Source of the DNA: 2-12-FULL-35-23 sp965196985
GTDB taxonomy: Bacteria > Pseudomonadota > Gammaproteobacteria > UBA12402
Length of the DNA: 64,000 nucleotides
Assembly: GCA_965196985.1 (NCBI GenBank)
Contig: CBDALO010000099.1
Coordinates: forward strand, 25,323 to 89,322
Direction: 5' to 3'
Shown: positions 8,406 to 16,793 of the stretch, in pieces
How positions within the stretch are numbered: position 1 is the stretch's first letter
Layout: each line of letters starts with the position of its first letter
The notes under the pieces: model-generated
What the model saw: only the letters and a program-made list of their open reading frames with translations
Told to the model about the DNA's origin: nothing
Database searches by the model: none
Translations under genes and position numbers: made by a program

Positions 8406-9849
8406 TACTTTTTTCCACTTCTTTGCTAGCTATTAACTCGCGTGCCAATACACCAATATTCCCAGCACCGGAAAATACAACTAAATCATCATCTAACAAT
8501 ACTTGGTCAAGTATTTTACCTAACTCTTTGTTATCAGTTACAAAGATAGGATCTAACTTGCCGCGCTGGCGAATACTACGACACAAACTTCTCGAGTCAG
8601 CATGAGGGATGGGCTTTTCACCAGCTGTATAAACTCTCAACATAACGAGCACATCAACTTCTTCTGCCAGCACATCAACAAAATCCTCAAACAAATCACG
8701 AGTTCGCGTATACCGATGCGGCTGAAATACAAAAACTAAACGATTATTAGGCATACTTTGCCTGGCTGCTTTAATTGTTGCAGCTAGTTCACGCGGATGA
8801 TGGGCATAGTCATCAATTGCCAGAGCCTGCCCATGACCAAACTTATAAAAACCTAGCGACTGAAAACGCCTGCCTACTCCGGCAAAGTCTTTAAGCGCTT
8901 GGCTAATCACTTCATCACTAACACCTAGTTCCATTGCAACGCAAATCGCTGATAAAGCATTTAAGACGTTATGTTCACCAGGTAAGTTTAAAGTAACTTC
9001 TAGCGGTGAAGTTGATTTCTTACGCAATACAGTAAACTGCATCTGCATCCCGACAGCCTTTACATCAACTGCTCGTACATCCGCCCCTTTGTTAAAGCCA
9101 TAGGTTAAAGTAGGTCTAGCAATGCGTGGCAAAATACTTTGCACCCCTTCATCATCATTGCAAACAATAGCTAACCCGTAAAAAGGTAGCTGATGCAAGA
9201 AATCTACGAAAGTTGTATGCAACTTCTCAACATCACCATCGTAAGTACTCATATGATCAAGATCGACGTTAGTCACTACTGTCATCATTGGCAACAAATG
9301 TAAAAAAGAGGCATCACTTTCATCAGCCTCGGTTACCAAATAACGCCCTTTCCCCAAGCAAGCATTGCTATCATGACTATTCAACTTGCCACCAATAACA
9401 AAAGTTGGATCGAGCTTACCTTGAGCTAAGATACTAGAAACGAGACTCGTCGTAGTTGTTTTGCCATGTGTTCCGGAAATAGCGATACCATAACGAAAGC
9501 GCATTAACTCCGCCAGCATCTCAGCACGTCTAACGATAGGCAGCCGCTCGGCACGCGCAGCTACTACCTCTGGGTTATTGGGGTCAATTGCTGTAGAAGT
9601 CACCACTACTTCAGCTTTAGTAATGTTTTCCGCATGATGACCAATAAAAATTTCTGCGCCTTGCTGGCGTAAGCGCTTTGTTGCTGCGCCATCAGCAGAA
9701 TCAGAACCTGATACCTGATAGCCTTCACGCAGCAATACCTCAGCAATACCGCTCATGCCTACGCCACCAATACCAACGAAGTGAACGTGCTTAATACCCT
9801 TGCGCCCAGGTGCCCCCAAGGTAGTCCGATAATTATGGCTTACTGTCAT
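8398..9849 (-). CDS. murC: UDP-N-acetylmuramate--L-alanine ligase
   Basis: The product adds L-Ala to UDP-MurNAc, the first amino acid of the stem peptide. A Rossmann-like N-terminus (HFVGIGGVGMSGIAE) is followed by the ATP-binding GTHGKTTTTSLV loop, the metal-binding EADESDASFL segment, DYAHHPRE, and VFQPHRYTR in the C-terminal domain. The length is 483 aa, normal for MurC. It is the first gene of this visible cluster; murG and ftsW, usual upstream neighbours, are absent, and a 400-bp gap separates it from rpoS. Confidence 0.97.
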   Translation of the reverse strand: MTVSHNYRTTLGAPGRKGIKHVHFVGIGGVGMSGIAEVLLREGYQVSGSDSADGAATKRLRQQGAEIFIGHHAENITKAEVVVTSTAIDPNNPEVVAARAERLPIVRRAEMLAELMRFRYGIAISGTHGKTTTTSLVSSILAQGKLDPTFVIGGKLNSHDSNACLGKGRYLVTEADESDASFLHLLPMMTVVTNVDLDHMSTYDGDVEKLHTTFVDFLHQLPFYGLAIVCNDDEGVQSILPRIARPTLTYGFNKGADVRAVDVKAVGMQMQFTVLRKKSTSPLEVTLNLPGEHNVLNALSAICVAMELGVSDEVISQALKDFAGVGRRFQSLGFYKFGHGQALAIDDYAHHPRELAATIKAARQSMPNNRLVFVFQPHRYTRTRDLFEDFVDVLAEEVDVLVMLRVYTAGEKPIPHADSRSLCRSIRQRGKLDPIFVTDNKELGKILDQVLLDDDLVVFSGAGNIGVLARELIASKEVEKSNG

Positions 9850-9969
9850 ATCCCCTCATCCCATTATTCACCCTCAATAGGTGAGCGTGAAATTAGCAGA
9901 TTGACAGGATAAGCTCAAGGATAACCACTATTTCTCAATATGGAACACTACTAAGAAGCAGCTCTCTTT

Positions 9970-10170
9970 CAAAATATGTGGGCTTCAGCTTTATCAAACC
10001 CTTTACGACTAACGGGTCCTGTCACGAATCGTTTCCCAGCGTGTAGCCCGGATTAAACGAAGTGAAAATCCGGGGCTGAGTATGGCTTAACCCCGGATTA
10101 TCAAATGCTTCGCATTTTCAATCCGGGCTACAGCTCGATTTGCGCCACCCGTTCTGCAGCATTGAACAAC
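9970..10170. repeat. Dispersed intergenic repeat, copy 1
   Basis: The 401-bp murC-rpoS gap has no gene. It holds a block resembling 17910-18050: both share a gtgggcttca-like/gcgggcttca start, GTCACGA...TTCCCA near the middle, and gCCACCCG(T/C)TCTGCAGC near the end. A palindromic element (10043-10131) is nested in this copy but is not intact in the other. The block looks like a small non-coding dispersed repeat that may have received the palindrome. Confidence 0.45.
10043..10131. repeat. REP-like palindromic element, copy 1 (89 bp)
   Basis: It begins GTAGCCCGGATT and ends with the exact complement AATCCGGGCTAC. Inside is a second inverted pair, AATCCGGGG and CCCCGGATT, so the element can fold as two nested stems around a loop. 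A second copy with the same plan, split by an IS in its loop, spans 31525-33091. It resembles REP/BIME-type intergenic elements of gammaproteobacteria. Confidence 0.75.
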
Positions 10171-10250
10171 AAAAAACACCTGACTAACACGCGGGCGCCT
10201 TATATTACCACCATGAATAGCGATGGTTTACGGCGCATTTGCTAAAGTTA

Positions 10251-11258
10251 CTATTTCTCACGATCGAAAAGTGACTCAAATGATAAACCTTGGCGCTCTA
10301 AGATCTGGCGCAAAGCATACAGTGCATCTACTTGAATTTGGCGCACCCGCTCACGGGTTAAGCCAATAGCCTCACCCACTTCCTCTAAAGTTTGCTTTTC
10401 ATCATGCTCACCCAAACCAAAACGACGCACAATAACTTCCCGATAACGTTCATCAAGCTCTCTTAGCCAGGTATTTAAGCTCTCTTGCAAGTTCATGTCA
10501 CCCAGCAAACCTTCGGGGTCAAGTTGGTTTTCGTCAGCAACAATATCTAGTAAAGTTTTAGTTGAATCCACACCAAGCGGAGTATGAATAGAAGAGACTG
10601 TATCATTAAAGTTTAGAATCTTACGCACATCTTCAAGTGGCTTATCCACTAGCTCAGCTATTTGCTCAGGGGTTGCATGGCTTGAGTCATTTTTTTCCAA
10701 CTCTTTCGCTGCACGCAAATAAATATTGAGTTCCTTAATAACGTGTACAGGCAAACGAATCGTACGAGTTTAGTTCATAATGGCTCGTTCAATGGTTTGA
10801 CGAATCCACCAAGTTGCATAAGTAGAGAAACGAAAGCCTCGCTCTGGATCAAACTTCTCAACTGCATGCATAAGGCCTAAGTTACCTTCTTCAATTAGGT
10901 CCAAGAAAGTCATGCCACGATTCAAGTAACGACGCACGATTTTAACAACTAACCGCAAATTGCTTTCAATCATCCGTTTACGTGCTGCCTCATCACCTTT
11001 TAAAACTAAACGTCCATAATAGACCTCTTCTTCGGCTGTCAGTAATGGGCTATAACCAATTTCGCGCAAGTACATTTGAGTTGGATCTAATGAGGCACCT
11101 TTAGCCAGCTTAGATCGATAGTTGATCTTTTCTGAAGCAGAGTCTTGTTCGCCCTTCTGCGAGTGTTTTGCTTTTGAAGACTCTTTAGTTGTTTTATCTG
11201 GCTTTGGCTCGAAGTCCATTTCCTCACTCTCAAAGTCATCCTTTAACTCTGTCACCAC
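10251..11258 (-). pseudogene. rpoS: RNA polymerase sigma factor RpoS, in-frame nonsense codon
   Basis: The full frame is 335 codons and matches RpoS throughout. Region 1.2 begins DPTQMYLREIGYSPLLTAEEE, region 2 has IESNLRLVVKI, DLIEEGNLGL and FSTYATWWIRQTIERAIMN, and region 4 has LEEVGEAIGLTRERVRQIQV. Codon 163 (10770-10772) is TAA where RpoS proteins have the Gln of IMNQTRTIRLP, so one C-to-T change splits it. Both halves stay in the same frame with no other damage, suggesting a recent mutation. As read, translation would end after region 2.4 and before regions 3-4; a TTG at 10754 could start only the C-terminal half. surE lies directly upstream, as in many gammaproteobacteria, but nlpD is absent. 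Confidence 0.92.
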
Positions 11259-11345
11259 TTTTCCTCCCCCGATAAAAAATGGCCAACGGACTTTCTATCG
11301 TATACAAGTTTTACTCAAAATAAAAGTCTCAAAAAAAACAAGTAG

Positions 11346-12113
11346 TTAGCGGCTCATGTCTTGAGAAAGATCTTTTACCCACTGGGCAATCTCCTCAAAA
11401 ATAACATAATTCGTCCAATCAAGTGTCATTGGGGTAATCGACACTTTATGAGATTTAATCGCATAAAAGTCAGTTCCTGGTCCTGAGTCCTGCTCTGGGC
11501 CAGGTAAACCAATCCAATAAACCTCATTACCACGTGGGTCAACATGCTTAGTTACTTGCTCAGAACAGTGTCTAGTTCCTAAGCGGGTAATTTCGTAACC
11601 ATATAAACGATCTAATGGCACGTTAGGGACATTTACATTGAGAATAGTATTAGAAGGCAGTGCATGAGTACGAAACCTGCTCACTAGTTGGGCAACAACA
11701 TACTCTGCTGTTTCAAAGTGAGTACAAGGATCTTGTAAAGAAACAGCCACCGCAGGCAACCCTAAAAAACGCCCCTGCGTTGCTGCCGCTACCGTTCCTG
11801 AGTACAAAACATCATCACCCAAATTTGAGCCATGATTAATCCCTGACACAACAAGGTCAGGAGTAGGCTCTCCATCAAATAGGCCACTTAAAGTTAGGTG
11901 CACACAGTCTGTTGGCGTGCCATTCACGTAATACCCATTATCTTTATACTGACGAACTGTTAACGGCCTATCTAAAGTTAATGAGTTACTCGCACCACTA
12001 CGATTACGATCTGGCGCCACCACCGTTACTTCGCCCAGCTGTGACATAGCCTTCTCCAGATGCATAATGCCTGGGGCTTGATAGCCATCATCGTTAGAAA
12101 CTAAAATTCTGAT
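11346..12113 (-). CDS. surE: 5'-nucleotidase SurE
   Basis: This is a metal-dependent nucleoside monophosphatase linked to stationary-phase survival. It has the metal site VSNDDGYQAPGI at the N-terminus, GTPTDCVHL, and VSGINHGSNLGDDVLYSGTV. SurE normally starts MRILVSNDDG. Here the corresponding codon is ATC (12111-12113), preceded 7 nt upstream by a perfect AAGGAG, so translation may begin at a rare AUC, giving 255 aa. The nearest in-frame ATG is at 12155, 42 nt earlier and inside idi, giving 269 aa with a 14-residue leader atypical for SurE. It overlaps the idi stop, so it is in the mevalonate operon and coupled to idi. Confidence 0.9.
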   Translation of the reverse strand: MRILVSNDDGYQAPGIMHLEKAMSQLGEVTVVAPDRNRSGASNSLTLDRPLTVRQYKDNGYYVNGTPTDCVHLTLSGLFDGEPTPDLVVSGINHGSNLGDDVLYSGTVAAATQGRFLGLPAVAVSLQDPCTHFETAEYVVAQLVSRFRTHALPSNTILNVNVPNVPLDRLYGYEITRLGTRHCSEQVTKHVDPRGNEVYWIGLPGPEQDSGPGTDFYAIKSHKVSITPMTLDWTNYVIFEEIAQWVKDLSQDMSR

Positions 12114-12637
12114 GCTAGCGCTCCTTTTGCTAACTGATAAGCTCGCCAAAACCATGGAGTAAAATCACCCTCCTTGCACGCGAACTCTGACTCAAGCTCA
12201 GCAAACTTCACCCAACGGTAAGCTGCTATTTCATCCGGGTGTGGACTAATGGACTCATCATCGTAAAAACCTATTAAGACATGGTCAACTTCATTTTCTG
12301 TCAAGCCATTATCAAAAGCAGCCTCATAATGAAACACACCAATGTCTTGCAACGCCAGCTGCAAACCAAATTCCTCATTAAGTCGACGCTCAGCAGCAGC
12401 AACTGTTGCCTCACCAGGGCGAGGGTGCCCACAGCAACTATTAGTCCATAAACCACCACAGTGATATTTACTTAGTTGGCGTTGCTGCAACAACAATAAC
12501 CATTGATCAGCTCGCTTGTGAAAAACAAAAACAGAAAATGCTCGATGCCTAAGCGCTTGTTGGTGTACAACTAATTTACCAGCCGTGCCAATTTCATTAT
12601 CTTCCTCATCAACCAAGATCAACTGTTCTTGCATCAA
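12101..12637 (-). CDS. idi: Isopentenyl-diphosphate delta-isomerase, type I
   Basis: The product interconverts IPP and DMAPP, the last step before prenyl chain synthesis. It is a Nudix-fold protein: HRAFSVFVF, then WTNSCCGHPRPGE with the catalytic Cys, a Nudix-like RRLNEEFGL helix, TENEVDHVL with the catalytic Glu, and FTPWFW near the end. The length is 178 aa, as in E. coli Idi. It overlaps mvaD by 4 nt and surE at its 3' end. A type I isomerase joined to a mevalonate operon makes sense because that route yields only IPP. Confidence 0.96.
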   Translation of the reverse strand: MMQEQLILVDEEDNEIGTAGKLVVHQQALRHRAFSVFVFHKRADQWLLLLQQRQLSKYHCGGLWTNSCCGHPRPGEATVAAAERRLNEEFGLQLALQDIGVFHYEAAFDNGLTENEVDHVLIGFYDDESISPHPDEIAAYRWVKFAELESEFACKEGDFTPWFWRAYQLAKGALASEF

Positions 12638-13632
12638 TAGTCCACCCCAAAAGGTGAAACAATATCAAGCTCTGCAAACTGGTCATGCACTGCTTGCGCA
12701 TGTTCAGCCTGGAACAATAGTTTTAAGTTAGGCCCTGCATCTTGAGTAAAGTAAATAGGCAAGCCCTCTTGACGCAACTGCCATATTTTCTGAATTGTAG
12801 CTAATGTTTCAGGTTGCCAATAACAAACAGCAGGTGCTGCTGTAAGCATAATGGCATGCATTGCCAGAGCATTGCTTTCTGCTGTTTGACCTAAAGTCTC
12901 AAAATCTTTCGCTAATGCAGCCTCCCGCACCAAAGGTAAATCATGAGCCACTTGATCAGGCCAAGGCTGATAAAAGCGCGACCCTTTACTCAATCGCATT
13001 GCTTCACGTGAGCTAATTGATTTCTTACCTTGCTGTAATACCAACAAACCGACGTTTAATTCTGGCCACTGACAATCTAGTGGCTCAGCATAACTATCCA
13101 TACCGCTTTCTTGCTCACCACCATGCCACTCAACAAAACCATGCCAAAAAGAGCGGCATGCACTACCACTACCTAGACGAGCTAATAACGACAGCTCTCG
13201 ATCATCAAGTTGCCAATCAAAAAGCAAATTTAGCGCTAAAGTTAGTGCCGCAAATCCTGCTGCTGACGAAGCTAAACCAGCAGCAACGGGAATATTAGTA
13301 TCCGTTTTAACACGAAAGCTTTGCCCTTGCGGCCGAAATAAATCTAGAAAATCCACCACTCGTTTAGCAAAAATAGACTCTGCTGCTAGTGAATGATCAC
13401 CTAAAATGATTTCATCATTTGGTGCATCAATTAATTGCACTAAGGTTGTTGCACCACGCTCAGCTAAAGAAATTGAGAAGCTCGAGGTGACAGGTAAATT
13501 TAACTCAGCGTCACGCTTACCCCAATATTTACATAAAGCAATATTGCTTGGCGCGTATGCAGAGGCCAATTCTTGCGAAGGGTGGCTTGAATGGTTAGAT
13601 AAAATAGCCTGGACAAAATCTTTACGTTTCAT
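12634..13632 (-). CDS. mvaD: Diphosphomevalonate decarboxylase
   Basis: The product converts mevalonate-5-diphosphate to IPP with ATP. This GHMP-fold protein has the family N-terminus YAPSNIALCKYWGKRD, the glycine/serine-rich ATP loop AAGLASSAAGFAAL, and LGSGSACRSFWHGFVEW. The TQDAGPN segment near the C-terminus supplies the catalytic Asp region. The length is 332 aa. It overlaps the upstream GHMP kinase by 11 nt and idi by 4 nt. Confidence 0.95.
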   Translation of the reverse strand: MKRKDFVQAILSNHSSHPSQELASAYAPSNIALCKYWGKRDAELNLPVTSSFSISLAERGATTLVQLIDAPNDEIILGDHSLAAESIFAKRVVDFLDLFRPQGQSFRVKTDTNIPVAAGLASSAAGFAALTLALNLLFDWQLDDRELSLLARLGSGSACRSFWHGFVEWHGGEQESGMDSYAEPLDCQWPELNVGLLVLQQGKKSISSREAMRLSKGSRFYQPWPDQVAHDLPLVREAALAKDFETLGQTAESNALAMHAIMLTAAPAVCYWQPETLATIQKIWQLRQEGLPIYFTQDAGPNLKLLFQAEHAQAVHDQFAELDIVSPFGVDY

Positions 13633-14575
13633 TAACTAAACCCATTGTTGTAATTCTTGCTGGTACAAAGTGATCGGCTGCCTTAGCGAACACGCTTTCA
13701 CTCTCTGCCAAAGCAACTACGCAGTCTCCTAACCCGGAGCCAGAGATTTTAACACCTTTCATATCAGGATGTCGTCTTAATTTTTCAATCAGTTGCGTTA
13801 ACTCAGGTGTGTTAACTCCCAGCTCATCCATTAGCTGCTGCTGCCGGTAAAAGCATTCCCCCAACTCGTTCCAATCTCCCAGCTGCAAGGCTTTTTTACC
13901 TGCTTCAGCACAAACTCCTATCGCTTGATAAAGCGCCATCAATTCCGCTTCACGATCTATAAATTGTTTAGCAACAAACTCTAGCACCTGGGCTGTAGGT
14001 GTTTTACTGCCTGAATAATACAAACCAATAGTCGGCACTCGACCAAGTTGCTCAACCTCTCCATTGCAACGATAAGCTACCACCCCACCATAGACACTGG
14101 CAGCTATATCAGCACCAGAGCCACGCCCCTGCACCTCACGGATAAGCTCTACGGCCAAACTAAGCAGCCTCTTACGATCAGGCGTCGCTGATTTGAGCTG
14201 CTTAGTAAATACAAGCAAACAAGCTAAAGTGGCAACGCTTACTGCCGCTGATGAGCCTAATCCCAGATCACTTTTAAAGTCAGCCTGTACCTGTAACGTT
14301 AACCCTGACGGCAGAAACTCAACGAAACGCTCAACAGCAGCAACAATAAACTGAAAAGGTTTAACAACGGTGAGCTTTGTTAGTGGTTGCTGTAACTCAC
14401 CCAAAGCAGAATTAATAACGAGCTGCTTATCAACGCGCGGCGTCAAGCAAACTCGCAATCGCTTATCTAAAGCCGCAACTAAGGCTAACTCACCACTTAG
14501 AACAGCATGCTCACCCAGCAACATAGTACTACCCGGTGCAGAAAAACAAATTGGCTGAACTTTAGACCGTGACAT
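13622..14575 (-). CDS. mvaK2: GHMP kinase, probable phosphomevalonate kinase
   Basis: Domain features are an N-terminal substrate loop (SAPGSTMLLGEHAVLSGE), the ATP loop LGLGSSAAVSVATLA, GRGSGADIAASVYGG and a C-terminal KISGSGLGDCVVAL. Motifs alone fit mevalonate kinase or phosphomevalonate kinase. I assign phosphomevalonate kinase because a clear mevalonate kinase domain is already fused to HMG-CoA synthase next door and the pathway otherwise lacks this step. The ASVYGG signature also fits that family. The length is 317 aa. It overlaps both neighbours (14 nt and 11 nt), so the five pathway genes form one tight transcription unit. A second mevalonate kinase is the alternative. Confidence 0.75.
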   Translation of the reverse strand: MSRSKVQPICFSAPGSTMLLGEHAVLSGELALVAALDKRLRVCLTPRVDKQLVINSALGELQQPLTKLTVVKPFQFIVAAVERFVEFLPSGLTLQVQADFKSDLGLGSSAAVSVATLACLLVFTKQLKSATPDRKRLLSLAVELIREVQGRGSGADIAASVYGGVVAYRCNGEVEQLGRVPTIGLYYSGSKTPTAQVLEFVAKQFIDREAELMALYQAIGVCAEAGKKALQLGDWNELGECFYRQQQLMDELGVNTPELTQLIEKLRRHPDMKGVKISGSGLGDCVVALAESESVFAKAADHFVPARITTMGLVNET

Positions 14576-16793
14576 GTAAGCCCTGAGCAGTTGGTTTAAC
14601 TGGCATCAACTCATAACTATACTGCTGACAAAGCGCTTCCAAAGAAGCCTTATCGTTAGTCACTGCTAATACAATACCCGCCTGATCACCAGCTACTGCA
14701 CCAGCACCACTCACCTTAGCCGCCGCACCACTTTTTTCAATCTCAGCAATAAAACATTGTACTTTTTCAGGCACAACACCAATCTGAGTAAGCAGCTGAT
14801 GGTTATCACGCACCGCTGATTGTACTTCTAGCATATCATTCGCCTGCATAGCCTGATCCATAATATTAGTGACAGAAGAAAAAGTATCCCAAATTGGACT
14901 ATTAGCAAAACGCTCACGCACGTAGCTAACCGATTCACCTGTAGTAACACTAGGCTCTCCAGTATTCACTAAATAGATTGGTAGCTCAGGCAAATGGCGT
15001 GCGAAAGCTTTTCCCTCATTGAAATAAACACAACCACCATGCAAAGAAACGTAAACATCAATACCGCTTGATTTCCCATGTTGCATTGCTTCAATCTCTT
15101 GCGCCACCTCTAACAACCGCTCTTGGTCCCAGTTAATATGATGAAACTGACTGATTGCTTTTAACAAACTCAACGCTGATGCAGCTGACGAACCCATGCC
15201 ACAACCCACCGGGATAGTAGAGTCAGTATGAATAGATAGCCCCTTGGTAAACTTAGCATTCATATGCTCTAACCAATGCACCACAGCATACTGTGTTAGC
15301 TCAAACGGCTGTTGCAGTACTTCACGAATTCCCACCTCACCAGCTAAAAACTTCTTATATTTCGCCTTAACTCGATTTTTGAGTTTGCGCAATGTATTAA
15401 GCGTAACCGACTCACGATAATTAAAATTTAATAAATTAAATGAAACGTTTTCTGGGTCTTCTGGGCTAACTGTCGTTTCAACATAACGATCAATCGCCAT
15501 AGCCAAGACCGGTTTACCATAAACAACCGCATGCTCACCTGACAGAATAATCTTACCTGGCGAGACTGCTTTATAGGACTGCTCTGAAACAACATCAGCA
15601 ACCGCTTGAGCAGAGGCCTTGGCAACGACTGCATATTCACGCTTATGATCTTTTATACCAACCAGACGAAAATCCCCCGTTCTATGCACAGGAGTACGAC
15701 ACTCACCACCATTAGTAGGCAATTGATAAGAATAAAAAGCCTCGTACTCTTTGTAAGTCAGCGCTTGGCGCTTTGTTAGCATTTCACGATGAAAGCGGGT
15801 GCTTAAGTGGCTACGATAACCAGACTGAACTACGCCGCTAAAAAACTCAGCCACACAACCTGATCCATAACTATAAAAACCAATCCGTTGACCCGACAGA
15901 TCCTGATCAATGTTATCAAGCAATGAAGCTAAACTCACATAAAGTGCCGCCGCATAACTATTACCACTTTCTTTTCCATAATGCAGTACGGGTTTTAAAA
16001 AAGAATGAATTTTTTCTCGATCTAAAGCTTCTTGCCCTGTAACTTTACGCAAAGTTTGATGTGCCTTTTCAACCAGGCGTGGCACAGGAGTATGATAACA
16101 AAAATAAGAATGATCACTAAAATCACGCCCAGACTGCTCATAATAATGTAACCAAGCTTGCTCTAGAGCATGCAAGTACACTTTTGTTGAATAGTGCCCC
16201 TCTACTAAAGCTTCACTACGATAATTAGGCCGCCAGAAGTCCATCACGTCATCGGTATAAAGTCCCGCTTCAGGTTCAATAACTAAGATACGCGGGTTAG
16301 CACTTATTACCATAGCCACTGCACCACATCCCTGCGATGATTCACCACCCGTATTTAACCCATAGCGAGAAATATCAGCCGCAATCACCAAGACTTTTTT
16401 CTGAGGCTGGCGCGCCACCAACGCACTAGCAAATTGAAGTGCAGCAGTACCACTGTAGCAGGCTTGTTTTAGCTCAACCACGCGTACACGATCAGGTAAA
16501 TTCAGCAGCCCTTTAACAAAAACTCCAGCTGCTTTTGACTGATCCACACCACTTTCAGTTGCAAACAACACTGTATCAATCGTTTTTACATCAATATCTT
16601 TTAAAGCCTGCTTTGCAGCATTAGCTGCTAACGTTACAACACCCTCATCAGGAGCAGGCACTGCCATTTTATTCTGCCCCAATCCGACGTAAAATTTATT
16701 AACGTCAATGCCACGGGCATTCGCAAGAATAGCTAAATCCAAATAATAATGAGAAGTATAAAAAGCTAAGCTATCAATACCAACTTGAATCAC
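14562..16793 (-). CDS. mvaS-mvaK1: Fused HMG-CoA synthase / mevalonate kinase
   Basis: One 743-aa frame carries two enzymes. Residues 1 to about 385 are HMG-CoA synthase: the catalytic triad is visible as Glu80 (FATESGVDQS), Cys112 (ELKQACYSGTAAL) and His234 (CYHTPVPRL). After a linker of about 20 residues, 408-743 are a GHMP mevalonate kinase with SPGKIILSGEHAVVYGKPVL, ATP loop PVGCGMGSSAASALS, SGIDVYVSLHGG and KVSGAGAVAGDQAGI. The chain would catalyse two non-consecutive steps, with HMG-CoA reductase (next gene) between them. I see no stop or internal frame change at the join. The start overlaps the reductase stop by 4 nt. These are usually separate proteins. Confidence 0.93.
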   Translation of the reverse strand: MIQVGIDSLAFYTSHYYLDLAILANARGIDVNKFYVGLGQNKMAVPAPDEGVVTLAANAAKQALKDIDVKTIDTVLFATESGVDQSKAAGVFVKGLLNLPDRVRVVELKQACYSGTAALQFASALVARQPQKKVLVIAADISRYGLNTGGESSQGCGAVAMVISANPRILVIEPEAGLYTDDVMDFWRPNYRSEALVEGHYSTKVYLHALEQAWLHYYEQSGRDFSDHSYFCYHTPVPRLVEKAHQTLRKVTGQEALDREKIHSFLKPVLHYGKESGNSYAAALYVSLASLLDNIDQDLSGQRIGFYSYGSGCVAEFFSGVVQSGYRSHLSTRFHREMLTKRQALTYKEYEAFYSYQLPTNGGECRTPVHRTGDFRLVGIKDHKREYAVVAKASAQAVADVVSEQSYKAVSPGKIILSGEHAVVYGKPVLAMAIDRYVETTVSPEDPENVSFNLLNFNYRESVTLNTLRKLKNRVKAKYKKFLAGEVGIREVLQQPFELTQYAVVHWLEHMNAKFTKGLSIHTDSTIPVGCGMGSSAASALSLLKAISQFHHINWDQERLLEVAQEIEAMQHGKSSGIDVYVSLHGGCVYFNEGKAFARHLPELPIYLVNTGEPSVTTGESVSYVRERFANSPIWDTFSSVTNIMDQAMQANDMLEVQSAVRDNHQLLTQIGVVPEKVQCFIAEIEKSGAAAKVSGAGAVAGDQAGIVLAVTNDKASLEALCQQYSYELMPVKPTAQGLHVTV

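Noticed and set aside
10251..10754. A separate small sigma factor starting at TTG 10754
   Set aside because: It is the C-terminal half of RpoS in the same frame as the upstream half; one TAA divides them and there is no ribosome-binding site.
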